64,000 nucleotides of DNA, from NCBI RefSeq assembly GCF_009865385.1, contig NZ_WWJT01000204.1:1-64000 (forward strand), read 5' to 3'. This DNA is from Streptomyces sp. SID486 (GTDB lineage: Bacteria > Actinomycetota > Actinomycetes > Streptomycetales > Streptomycetaceae). Under the pieces are notes generated by a model. That model was not told where the DNA came from. It searched no databases and saw only the letters and a list, made by a program, of their open reading frames with translations. Within the stretch, counting starts at the first letter, position 1. The number at the start of each line of letters is the position of its first letter. The position numbers and the translations under genes were made by a program. Shown here one piece after another: positions 28,187 to 36,775 of this stretch.

Positions 28187-28831
28187 TCAGGCCCCCTTGG
28201 CCGCGGTGCGGACCAGGACGAGGCCGCCGTTCGGACCGGGAACCGCGCCCTTGATGAGCAGCAGACCCTTCTCCGCGTCAACGGCGTGGACGGTCAGGTT
28301 CTGGGTGGTGACCCGCTCGTTGCCCATACGACCCGCCATGCGGAGGCCCTTGAACACGCGGCCCGGGGTGGCGCAGCCACCGATGGAACCGGGCGAGCGG
28401 TGCTTGCGCTGGGTGCCGTGTCCGGCGCCGAGGCCCTTGAAGTTGTGACGCTTCATGACACCGGCGAAGCCCTTGCCCTTGCTCTTGCCGGTCACGTCGA
28501 CCTTGATGCCGGCCTCGAACACCTCGGCGGTGATCTCCTGGCCGAGGGTGTACTCGCTGGCGTCAGCGGTACGGATCTCGACGAGGTGGCGGCGGGGAGT
28601 GACGTCGGCCTTGGCGAAGTGGCCCTTGAGGGGCTTGTTCACCTTGCGCGGGTCGATCTCGCCGAACGCGATCTGGACGGACTCGTAGCCGTCGACGTCG
28701 TTCGTGCGGACCTGGGTGACGACGTTGGGGCCGGCCTTGACGACGGTGACCGGAACAACACGGTTGTTCTCGTCCCACACCTGCGTCATGCCGAGCTTCT
28801 CGCCCAGGATGCCCTTGATCTGCTTAGCCAT
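28187..28831 (-). CDS. rplC: 50S ribosomal protein uL3
   Basis: A 214-residue uL3, one of two assembly initiators, with a loop near the peptidyl-transferase centre ([16 protein letters not shown] region). It begins [20 protein letters not shown]. Seventeen bases after rpsJ. Confidence 0.97.
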   Translation of the reverse strand: MAKQIKGILGEKLGMTQVWDENNRVVPVTVVKAGPNVVTQVRTNDVDGYESVQIAFGEIDPRKVNKPLKGHFAKADVTPRRHLVEIRTADASEYTLGQEITAEVFEAGIKVDVTGKSKGKGFAGVMKRHNFKGLGAGHGTQRKHRSPGSIGGCATPGRVFKGLRMAGRMGNERVTTQNLTVHAVDAEKGLLLIKGAVPGPNGGLVLVRTAAKGA

Positions 28832-28848
28832 TCTCAGATCACCAGCCC

Positions 28849-29157
28849 TCAGAGCTTGATCTCGATGTCGACACCGGCCGGGAGGTCGAGTCGCATCAGA
28901 GAGTCAACGGTCTTGGGGGTCGGGTCGAGAATGTCGATCAGGCGCTTGTGCGTGCGCATCTCGAAGTGCTCGCGCGAGTCCTTGTACTTGTGCGGCGACT
29001 TGATGACGCAGTACACGTTCTTCTCAGTGGGCAGCGGCACCGGGCCCGCGACCGACGCACCAGTGCGGGTCACCGTCTCGACGATCTTCTTCGCCGAGGA
29101 GTCGATGACCTCGTGGTCGTAGGCCTTGAGCCGGATGCGGATCTTCTGTCCCGCCAT
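28849..29157 (-). CDS. rpsJ: 30S ribosomal protein uS10 (NusE)
   Basis: A 102-residue uS10, which also acts as NusE in antitermination through its contact with NusB and NusG. It begins [19 protein letters not shown] and has the conserved [19 protein letters not shown] loop. First gene of the S10 operon; a candidate promoter lies about 390 bases upstream and a conserved leader hairpin 70-94 bases upstream. Confidence 0.98.
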   Translation of the reverse strand: MAGQKIRIRLKAYDHEVIDSSAKKIVETVTRTGASVAGPVPLPTEKNVYCVIKSPHKYKDSREHFEMRTHKRLIDILDPTPKTVDSLMRLDLPAGVDIEIKL

Positions 29158-29226
29158 GGCTACTCAGTAGTCCTGTCTCTCTTACGCTCTGGAACCCGGT
29201 GGATTCCTTCTGCTGCCGTCGTTTCT

Positions 29227-29251
29227 CCGACCCACGCGGTCGGGCGTGTCG
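29227..29251 (-). promoter_or_regulatory. Conserved leader hairpin, S10 copy
   Basis: A 25-base element that differs at one base from 39837-39861 in the rpsL leader. It contains CCGACC and GGTCGG arms around CACGC, followed on the plus strand by GG-Y-GTGTCG. It lies 70-94 bases upstream of the rpsJ start codon. Confidence 0.6.
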
Positions 29252-29547
29252 CTCTCCCGCTGACACAGATGTCCCTTGTTCGAACATCCCTGCGGAATGC
29301 ACACGGCCCTTCCGGAAACCGCGGACCGGGGACCTCGGGCCCACCGGGCGCCTGGCCGGTGTCGCGCTCACACTTCCCGGAAGATTCCCGTACGTCCGCC
29401 CCAGCGCTGCCCGCAGGCAGTTAGGGCGACGAGTACTGTGGGACTCGCTTCCGGTCCTCCCGGCGGGAGGCGCGCAGCATCAACACTCGACCGAGCAACT
29501 CGGACAGTCTGCCATATGGGGCAGCCGCCTGGCCAATCGAGCCGAAG

Positions 29548-29575
29548 AGATTACCCCGAGGGTGACGTGGGTCAA
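29548..29575 (-). promoter_or_regulatory. Candidate S10 operon promoter
   Basis: Minus-strand TTGACC (29575-29570), 16-base spacer, TAATCT (29553-29548). It would start transcription near 29541, giving a leader of roughly 385 bases before rpsJ. Confidence 0.5.
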
Positions 29576-29604
29576 ACCGCCGCACCCGACGGGCGGCCGC
29601 GGCC

Positions 29605-30705
29605 TCACGAGCGGGACAGCGTCCGGACGCCGGTGCAGCCGCGCTGTTTCGCCTCGTGATCGGCGAAGGCCTTCAGGGCGGAGCGGGCGAACGAGGCCGA
29701 GTAGGGCGCGGCCGGGTAGCTGTCGGTGTCCCGGTCGTACAGCCGGTAGATCGCGAAGACCGCCTCGTGGCTGGAGCGGGGGCAGGACGCGGTCGCCAGC
29801 TGGAAGTCGTGGCCGGGGCCGCCGAACCCGGCCGACTCGAAGTCGTTGGCGACAGCGCCGTAGTACGCGTACAGGCCGTAGCCGGGCTTTCCCGCTCCGG
29901 TGAAGAGGTAGCAGTTGACCTGCGGCGTGTGCACGTCCGTGGGGGAGGCGACGAACCCGGGCGTACCGGCGTCGGACGCCCGGTCGGCCAGTCCCCGCAG
30001 GGCGACGCAGGAGCCCTGGGCCCGTGCGAGGGGACGCGGAGCCGTTTTCCCGCGCGTGTCGGGGAGCGACACGCGGGTGAGCTGTCTGCCTCCCTTTGCC
30101 CGGCACCCGAACTTCACCGACGCCTTCAGCGCCGTCTCGGTGGTCACCCGACCCAGCCCGGTGAGGACGGTGCCGCTCTCCTTGGCATCCTCCGGCCACT
30201 GGATGAGGTCGCCGTACGCCACCAGAGCCCGGCTCCTGCTGTTCTGGCAGTCGAGGGCGACCATGACTTCCGCCGTCCCGTCGTAGCGGACGAAGCCCGG
30301 CCAGCCGTTGCCGAGCGGCGCGACCTGCCCCCGGACCCCGTTGGCGTTCCCGCTGAACGGCGCGAGAGCCACGGACGGGGCCGACTGATCGCTCCAGCGG
30401 AGCGTGAGCTGGAGAGCGCCGCCATGCCGGCCCGTGTCGGGCCTGTTGATCAGGCAGCCCGCCAGGCTCGCCGAGTCGTCGCCGCCTCTGGCGCGCACCT
30501 GCGAGGAATGCAGCGCGTCTCCGAGTCCGCCCTGAGCCAGGGTGCCGTCGCATGCCGAGTCCAGTGACCGCTGGTCCCGCCAGTGCGCGTAGACGCCGGT
30601 GCTGTAGAGCGTCTGCGCCACGATGTACAGCGTCAGCAGGATGCCGCCCACGGACCAGCCGACCATGCGCCGCCTGCGGCTTGCGAAGATCTTCATCGTG
30701 CTCAT
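29605..30705 (-). CDS. Membrane-anchored protein with eight cysteines, unknown function
   Basis: A 366-residue protein not assigned to a named family. A cytoplasmic RRRR stretch precedes one transmembrane helix at about residues 14-34 (WSVGGILLTLYIVAQTLY). The remainder is predicted to be outside the cell and contains eight cysteines (e.g. DSACDG, AGCLIN, VNCYLF, TASCPR, QRGCTG), suggesting disulfides. It is the last of three minus-strand genes, 26 bases after the WXG protein gene, and may be a partner or receptor for that protein. That role is inferred only from position. Confidence 0.75.
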   Translation of the reverse strand: MSTMKIFASRRRRMVGWSVGGILLTLYIVAQTLYSTGVYAHWRDQRSLDSACDGTLAQGGLGDALHSSQVRARGGDDSASLAGCLINRPDTGRHGGALQLTLRWSDQSAPSVALAPFSGNANGVRGQVAPLGNGWPGFVRYDGTAEVMVALDCQNSRSRALVAYGDLIQWPEDAKESGTVLTGLGRVTTETALKASVKFGCRAKGGRQLTRVSLPDTRGKTAPRPLARAQGSCVALRGLADRASDAGTPGFVASPTDVHTPQVNCYLFTGAGKPGYGLYAYYGAVANDFESAGFGGPGHDFQLATASCPRSSHEAVFAIYRLYDRDTDSYPAAPYSASFARSALKAFADHEAKQRGCTGVRTLSRS

Positions 30706-30731
30706 TCTGTCGGGGGCCGTTCGCCGCCTGC

Positions 30732-32966
30732 TCAGCGATCGGCGCGCAGGGTGCTCAGGGTGCGGTCACGGCCGTGTTCGTAGTCGTTCTGCCCGGCATG
30801 GACGTAGTACTTCGTCCAGTCGCTGTCGACGGTGTGGCCGCGGCTGTCCGCCCACGCCCTGACCAGCTTCTCGACGTCGTGCTGGCCGGCGTCGTAGGTC
30901 TTGGCGTTCGCTTCGGTGGCGGCGAGGTTCGCCTCGGCGACATGCTCCTTGTTCGACTCGTACGACCACACGTCGAGGGTCTTGGAGGCGAGGTCGCCGA
31001 CGGGGCTGAGGTCCGAGACGGGGTTGAACATCAGTGCCGTGCTGAGGGACGTGCCGAGCCCGTGGTTGAAGTCGGCGGCCCACTGCGTCTTCTTGAACCG
31101 CTCGTCGTAGATGATGTCCGACCGGATGCCGTCGTAGGCGCCCATGGCCCGGGAGGACTCCACGATGCGGTCGTGGATCGTCTTCTCGCCGGCGTCCGCG
31201 GGGACCCCGTCCAGGACGTGGTGGGCGTACTGCTGCTCGGCCCCGTAGAGGTGGCCGAACGCCTCCGGGTCGTTGGCGACGCCGCGCATGACCGCCGCGA
31301 GACGCTGGTGCCCCACCGCCAGGTGCGCCCCGTCCTTGTCGGACCAGACCGACCCCTCGCTGTCCCAGTCGATGGCGTACTTCGACGAGGACTCCGCGTA
31401 GATCTCATGGGTGTCGGGCGTGTACGACGTCAGGATGTGGGCCATCGGCGCGACCAGGTTCTTGGGCAGGTCCTGGGCGTGCTTGTCGGTGTACAGCGTG
31501 TTGATCGTGTGCTGCAGGATGCGGGCCTGCGGTTCGCTGTGCTGTCCGACCGGGTGGTAGTCGCCCGGTGCCTGGCCGGTCGTGGCGGCCTCCAGGGCGG
31601 CGCCGAAGCCATTGCGGACGTCGCCGTCCTCCGCCAGGACGGGGATGCCGACCGTGGTACCCCCGGGCGGGGTGGCGTAGTGGTCCACGACGGTGTCCCA
31701 GTTCCGCTCGTGGAGCAGGTACTGGAGGTTGTCGTTGTGGGCCGGGTCCAGGTAGTCGGTGCTGAGCTTGGGGTCCTGGGACATGATGCCGAGCACGCCG
31801 TCGAGCGGGTCGTTGGCGAACCAGCCCCGGTCCTTGCCGCTGAACTGGTCCCGCAGGCCCCAGATGGACTCGGTCGGGTTGCCGTCCTCGGGCACGTACG
31901 ACTGCTCGGCGTGCCGGATGTCGTCCGCGGTGTCCTTGAGGAACTGCCCGGAGTAGCCGTGGCCCTGCTGCATCAGCGTGACCAGGCTCTGGTAGCCGCG
32001 GACCTTCTCGTCCGGGATGGGGCTCAGGCCGTCGACCTTGAACTGCTCGGTGCCGGCCTTCCGCATGTCCGCGCGGAAGTTCTTGTAGAAGTCCGAGTCC
32101 GGGTCCTTCGTCGCGGTCGCGAGGGTGGTGGCCAGGCCCTTCTGGATGTCCAGATACTGGCCGCCGTGCTCCTTGTCCCCGTGGTAGGCGAGACCGTCGA
32201 GGCTGTTGGAGAGCTGCAGCGTGCCCTTGGCGCCCAGTTCGTCCAGCAGGGTCTGGCTGAACGCCGTGTCACCGGAGTTGTCGTGGAAGAGCCGCTGCAG
32301 TTCCTTGTAGTCGCCCGTACTCGCCTTGCCGGCGTTGACGCGCGTGGCGATGTCCTTGGCCTCGTCCGCTTCGTACTTCTCGATGTCGCCCTGAGCCTTG
32401 CCGTTGAACCCGTTCAGGGTGCCGTCGCCGGTGTCGGAGTCGACGGTCACGGCCTTGAAGGCGATCTCGACGCCGCTGTCGGCGTCGTCCACGTCCTTCA
32501 CGCACTGGTCGATACGCGCCTGCCAGGAGGCGACGGCGGTACGGATGCTCTGCTGGTAGTCCGGGTCGTGGGCCAGCGCCTGGCGGTCGCCCTGGGTGAG
32601 CTTGGTGGTGTCGTAGGAGACCACGCCCTGGTCCGACACCTTCATGCCCGCCTCGACGGCGTCGTCCCGGGCCGACTCCAGCTTCTTGCGCAGGTCCACG
32701 AACTGGGTGTGCGCGTCCCGAAGCAGCGAGGCGATGGCCTTGGCCTCGGTCTGGGCCTTCTGGAACTCCTTGAGAGTCCAGCCGAGGCGCTGCTGAGCGA
32801 CGTCACCGCTGAATCCCTGCCAGGTCGGGCCGAGGGTGATGCCGTGCACATCCGTCGAGTACGCCGTCTCCTGTGTGTGGAACTCCTTCGCCATCCCGTC
32901 CCAGCGGTCGGCTGCCGTGGTGAGCGTGGACAGGTCGGTGGTCGTGATCTCGTGGTACGTCGGCAT
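30732..32966 (-). CDS. Large WXG-type (DUF6571-like) protein, possible ESX/type VII substrate
   Basis: A 744-residue, mostly helical protein. Residues 1-110 resemble a WXG100 helical hairpin with WQG at 49-51 (GPTWQGFSGDVAQ), the turn typical of ESX/type VII secreted proteins. The long remainder resembles DUF6571-type proteins of streptomycetes; no toxin catalytic motif is recognised. There is no signal peptide or transmembrane helix, which agrees with a non-Sec route. ATG at 32966. It follows the small gene at 33013 by 46 bases and precedes the membrane protein gene by 26, so the three look like one operon. The match to DUF6571 is from memory and needs a profile search. Confidence 0.7.
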   Translation of the reverse strand: MPTYHEITTTDLSTLTTAADRWDGMAKEFHTQETAYSTDVHGITLGPTWQGFSGDVAQQRLGWTLKEFQKAQTEAKAIASLLRDAHTQFVDLRKKLESARDDAVEAGMKVSDQGVVSYDTTKLTQGDRQALAHDPDYQQSIRTAVASWQARIDQCVKDVDDADSGVEIAFKAVTVDSDTGDGTLNGFNGKAQGDIEKYEADEAKDIATRVNAGKASTGDYKELQRLFHDNSGDTAFSQTLLDELGAKGTLQLSNSLDGLAYHGDKEHGGQYLDIQKGLATTLATATKDPDSDFYKNFRADMRKAGTEQFKVDGLSPIPDEKVRGYQSLVTLMQQGHGYSGQFLKDTADDIRHAEQSYVPEDGNPTESIWGLRDQFSGKDRGWFANDPLDGVLGIMSQDPKLSTDYLDPAHNDNLQYLLHERNWDTVVDHYATPPGGTTVGIPVLAEDGDVRNGFGAALEAATTGQAPGDYHPVGQHSEPQARILQHTINTLYTDKHAQDLPKNLVAPMAHILTSYTPDTHEIYAESSSKYAIDWDSEGSVWSDKDGAHLAVGHQRLAAVMRGVANDPEAFGHLYGAEQQYAHHVLDGVPADAGEKTIHDRIVESSRAMGAYDGIRSDIIYDERFKKTQWAADFNHGLGTSLSTALMFNPVSDLSPVGDLASKTLDVWSYESNKEHVAEANLAATEANAKTYDAGQHDVEKLVRAWADSRGHTVDSDWTKYYVHAGQNDYEHGRDRTLSTLRADR

Positions 32967-33012
32967 GGGTCCCCGTTGAGTGCGATGGCGTACGAGTGCG
33001 ATCGGACAGAGA

Positions 33013-33453
33013 TCAGTTCTTCGGCGGCCGCGAGTACTGGTCCAGCACGGACGGCCTGCGCGCCGCCGCGCCGACTCCGACGTCCGTGCCCGTCAGTGTG
33101 CGGTTGGCGGCCCGCAGCGCGCCCTTGTCCGTCGACAACATGTCCATGAGGCCCTTGACCTGCTCGCCCCACTTCTTGTGCGCCGCCGCGACAGCCCCGG
33201 ACGTCAGCCAGCCGTCCCCGTCCTTCGCGGCGAACGCCTTCACCATGGCGTCCGTCTCGCCGTCCGCCCAAGCTCCCGCCGTGCGGGTGCCCGGCTCGAT
33301 GCTCTGCTCGATCTTGTTCGCCGCGGTCTGCTTCGCGGCAGCCGACGACACAAGGCGTGGCTGACCACCACCCGACGATCCACCACCGCCCGGATCTGCC
33401 GGGTACTGGTTGAGCTGCATTCCCGCGGCATGTCCGCCGCCCCTACCTGCCAC
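33013..33453 (-). CDS. Small helical WXG100-like partner protein
   Basis: A protein of up to 146 residues. The first 40 are Gly/Ser/Gln-rich; residues 45-130 are helical with WLTSGAVAAAHKKWGEQ, of WXG100 size and similar polarity, though without a strict W-x-G turn. GTG at 33453 gives the full length; ATG at 33420 (MQLNQYPADPG) is a plausible shorter start. First gene of the three-gene set with 30732-32966 and 29605-30705. The pairing of a short and a long WXG-type gene suggests partners that are exported together, an inference not proved by the sequence. Confidence 0.65.
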   Translation of the reverse strand: MAGRGGGHAAGMQLNQYPADPGGGGSSGGGQPRLVSSAAAKQTAANKIEQSIEPGTRTAGAWADGETDAMVKAFAAKDGDGWLTSGAVAAAHKKWGEQVKGLMDMLSTDKGALRAANRTLTGTDVGVGAAARRPSVLDQYSRPPKN

Positions 33454-33607
33454 GTTGCCAACCCCCGTCTGCGACTCTGGCGTGCCCGCGTCACGCTAGC
33501 AAACGGCCCGTTTTCGTAGGGGAGTTGGGGCTGCGGCCTTGGCATTTCCTTTACAGCACCCTGAGTGTCCCCACCCGGTGTTGCACGGAGACCACGACCT
33601 GGTCCGC

Positions 33608-33859
33608 CTAACGCCGAGAGGCGTACCTGACGAAGCCGGCCCAGGCGGTCGGGGTGACGGCGAGGCGGGGGCCCTCGGGGTTCTTGGAGTCGCGGATGTG
33701 GATGGTGGTGGAGGTGGGGGCGACTTCGAGGCAGTCATTGCCGTTACTGCTGTCGCTGTAACTGCTTTTGAACCAGTGGAGCGCGACTTCGAGGCAAGAG
33801 CCGGGTTCGCCGCTGTCGCTGTAGCTGCTTTTGAACCAGTGCAGGTCCGCGATGCTCAT
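33608..33859 (-). CDS. DUF397 protein with duplicated N-terminal motif
   Basis: An 83-residue DUF397 protein. Such small proteins usually pair with an Xre/DUF5753 regulator in streptomycete regulatory or toxin-antitoxin-like modules. The motif LHWFKSSYSDS occurs twice, at residues 7-17 and 27-37, through an in-frame 60-base duplication, so the N-terminal half is doubled. The C-terminal part (IHIRDSKNPEGPRLAVTP) is normal. It overlaps by four bases the truncated DUF5753 remnant at 33856, its former partner, and may now lack a promoter. Confidence 0.85.
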   Translation of the reverse strand: MSIADLHWFKSSYSDSGEPGSCLEVALHWFKSSYSDSSNGNDCLEVAPTSTTIHIRDSKNPEGPRLAVTPTAWAGFVRYASRR

Positions 33860-34131
33860 AGTCTCCCCAGCGCTGTCTCGATGAAGGCCTGTGACTCCCT
33901 CGGGGTGAGAGCCTGCGCCCGGATCGTGCCATAGCGGAGTTCAAGGATCCGGAGCTCCTTTGGACTGGAGACCGGGCGGCCGTTGAACGCACCATCAGAG
34001 CGCCCGATCGAGGTGCCATCAGCGAACTTCAGCACCCGAATTTCTCCCTGTGTTCCGGCGTGCTCCTCCAGCGCGGTCGGCATGACCTGGAGCGTGACGT
34101 TCCTCAACCGCGCCACCTCCAGCAGGTGTTC
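33856..34131 (-). pseudogene. DUF5753/Xre regulator, 3' fragment
   Basis: Only about 90 C-terminal residues remain (EHLLEVARLRNVTLQVMP ... RAQALTPRESQAFIET), the end of the DUF5753 domain; a full protein has about 280 residues with an N-terminal helix-turn-helix. Homology stops near 34131, exactly where the remnant of an oppositely oriented ATPase gene begins. A GTG at 34116 opens a frame of 86 codons but is not a credible start for this family. Confidence 0.75.
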
Positions 34132-34289
34132 GCATCGAGGTCACCGACACGCGCGGTGACCGACTGCCCCGGCTCACCACTCCGGCCGAGGACGGTGAAT
34201 CAGGCCGCGGCCTGCTGCTCGTGGCGGCCCTCGCCGACCGCTGGGGCGTCGCCGAGGGACGGCACCCGCGCAAGACCGTCTGGGCGTAG
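34125..34289 (+). pseudogene. RsbW-like ATP-binding protein, 3' fragment
   Basis: Plus-strand frame from 34125 reading VRIEVTDTRGD, then ESGRGLLLVAALADRWGV and KTVWA with TAG at 34287-34289. This is the C-terminal G2-box part of the HATPase_c_2 / anti-sigma-like kinases common in Streptomyces. The N-terminal two thirds and any start codon are missing. The fragment abuts the DUF5753 fragment tail to tail across a deletion that removed both promoters. Confidence 0.75.
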
Positions 34290-34442
34290 GTGAGCACCGC
34301 CCCACCGCATCGCGGTCCATCCCGCCCCGGTGACCGACGCCCCGCCCATGGGCGAGGTCGGTACTTCCCATGACCGGGTCGGGGAGAGAACCGACGCACC
34401 CGACCCCTCCAGCCCCCCACGGCCGCGCGCACCGGAGTCCGG

Positions 34443-34913
34443 TCACCCGGTGGCCAGGCGGCGCCGAAGCTCCTCCTGCGGGACGTCTTCCACGTGGGCC
34501 AGGAACACCCACAGGTGACCTGAAGGGCCCTTGAGGATGACGGTGCGGTCACCGTGGAACATGTCCTTCGGCGGCTGGAGGATCTCAGCGCCGGCGGCTT
34601 CCGCGCGCTCCGCCAGGCTGTCGACGTCCGGCACGAAGACATGCAGCGTCACGGACGTACCTCCGCCGAGCGAGGTCGGCGGGGCGAGGGAGGCGGCCGC
34701 CGCCGCGTCGCCCAACATCAGGGCCGACCGTCCGATGGTGATCTCGGCGTGCAGGATCCCGCCGCCCGGAGCGTCGATCCTGAAGTCCTCACGGGCGCCG
34801 AACGCCCGCTGGTAGAAATCGATCGCCACGGCGTCGTCGTCGACCATGATGTGCGGGATCACGGCATAGCGGTAGCGGTCGGGGATCTCGATGTGGTCTG
34901 TGCGCTCGGTCAC
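34443..34913 (-). CDS. VOC-superfamily (glyoxalase/PhnB-like) protein
   Basis: A 156-residue protein of the vicinal-oxygen-chelate fold with two beta-alpha-beta-beta-beta modules: VIPHIMVDDDAVAIDFYQRAFGA at residues 18-40 and VTLHVFVPDVDSLAERAEAAGA further on, ending in GPSGHLWVFLAHVEDV. Members include glyoxalases, dioxygenases and resistance proteins; the substrate cannot be told. GTG at 34913 follows GGGAGG seven bases upstream. It sits among decayed genes but is intact. Its start overlaps by four bases the terminal codons of the GH115 remnant frame. Confidence 0.85.
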   Translation of the reverse strand: MTERTDHIEIPDRYRYAVIPHIMVDDDAVAIDFYQRAFGAREDFRIDAPGGGILHAEITIGRSALMLGDAAAAASLAPPTSLGGGTSVTLHVFVPDVDSLAERAEAAGAEILQPPKDMFHGDRTVILKGPSGHLWVFLAHVEDVPQEELRRRLATG

Positions 34914-35215
34914 GGCGGACCTCCCTGAAAAGGCAAGCGGCCGAGCGTGTCGCCCGAGGGGACCCCTGTCACCCGTTCGAGGTCGTCCCGCAGATCCCCC
35001 GCCACGCGTACCACTCCGGGGTGATCCTCCCGGCTCACCACCACGGGCGCGCCCACGAGGGAGAACGCCCCACCCGAGAAGGAGACGTACGCCCCGGGCT
35101 CCGTCACCCGGAGGCCGCCCCCACCGCCCCCCTACGCGGTCCCCGAGGCCCCGGCGGCCAGCACCGGTACGGCGGCGAGCCCCGCCCCCAGCACCGCCCT
35201 GCGCTCCACGGACAT
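34910..35215 (-). pseudogene. GH115-type glycoside hydrolase, N-terminal remnant
   Basis: ATG at 35215, preceded by GGGAGGGG, opens a signal-peptide-like start ([20 protein letters not shown]), interrupted by an in-frame TAG after 27 codons. The same frame then reads [20 protein letters not shown] and HPGVVRVAGDLRDDLERVTG, as in the N-terminus of GH115 alpha-glucuronidase-type enzymes, which normally run to 800-1000 residues. Homology ends after about 80 residues, so most of the gene is deleted. Assignment to GH115 is from motif memory. Confidence 0.6.
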
Positions 35216-35356
35216 ACGACCCCTCCCGGTCCGTCACCGCCACTGCCCATGCCACCCCGATTTTGTTCAGAGCATGACAAATAGAGGAGGGAGCCGGCGG
35301 CGGAGGGAACGGGTCGTGGGCGCCGAACAGTTTCGAAGGACCGGGACATGCAGAAG

Positions 35357-35386
35357 AGGCCCGTACGACCGGAGTCGTACGGGCCT
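35357..35386 (-). terminator. Terminator of the str operon (after tuf)
   Basis: Perfect 13-base arms AGGCCCGTACGAC / GTCGTACGGGCCT (35357-35369, 35374-35386) with a CGGA loop, 38 bases beyond the tuf stop. Followed by CTTCT on the minus strand. Confidence 0.8.
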
Positions 35387-35423
35387 CCCCTTAGGTCAGG
35401 CAGTGACCCTCAAGCAAGCGAAC

Positions 35424-36617
<1,194 letters not shown>

Positions 36618-36697
36618 TGGGGTCCTCCTGTGGAGTGGTTCTGTACGCCTTACTTCATCGGCGCCAGGTGATCTTTGCTGTAAAGGCCCGGAACCCG

Positions 36698-36732
36698 GGG
36701 GCATTCCGTCCGCGTTTGCGGGGGAATGCCCC
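36698..36732 (-). terminator. Hairpin in the fusA-tuf gap
   Basis: Ten-base perfect arms GGGGCATTCC / GGAATGCCCC (36698-36707, 36723-36732) in the 158-base fusA-tuf gap. It may attenuate read-through so that tuf can be expressed independently. Confidence 0.55.
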
Positions 36733-36775
36733 TGGAGGCTCCGGAGTCAAGCCTACGGCGTGTTAACGCGGTGCG

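Larger units (their letters stand above)
29158..29604. other. S10 operon leader and promoter region
   Basis: About 447 bases without a gene, between rpsJ and the accessory gene at 29605, both on the minus strand. It holds a candidate promoter (29548-29575) and a hairpin element shared with the str leader (29227-29251). A long leader fits an r-protein operon under post-initiation control. Confidence 0.6.

Noticed and set aside
30552-33149. An 865-codon plus-strand frame opposite the WXG protein gene.
   Set aside because: Same antisense effect. The minus-strand frame has the WXG turn, sensible spacing and family resemblance; the plus frame is Val/Arg-rich low complexity.
29605-34289. Integrated mobile element.
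   Set aside because: No integrase, transposase, terminal repeats or attachment site duplicated at a tRNA was found; the accessory segment shows decay and deletion rather than element boundaries.
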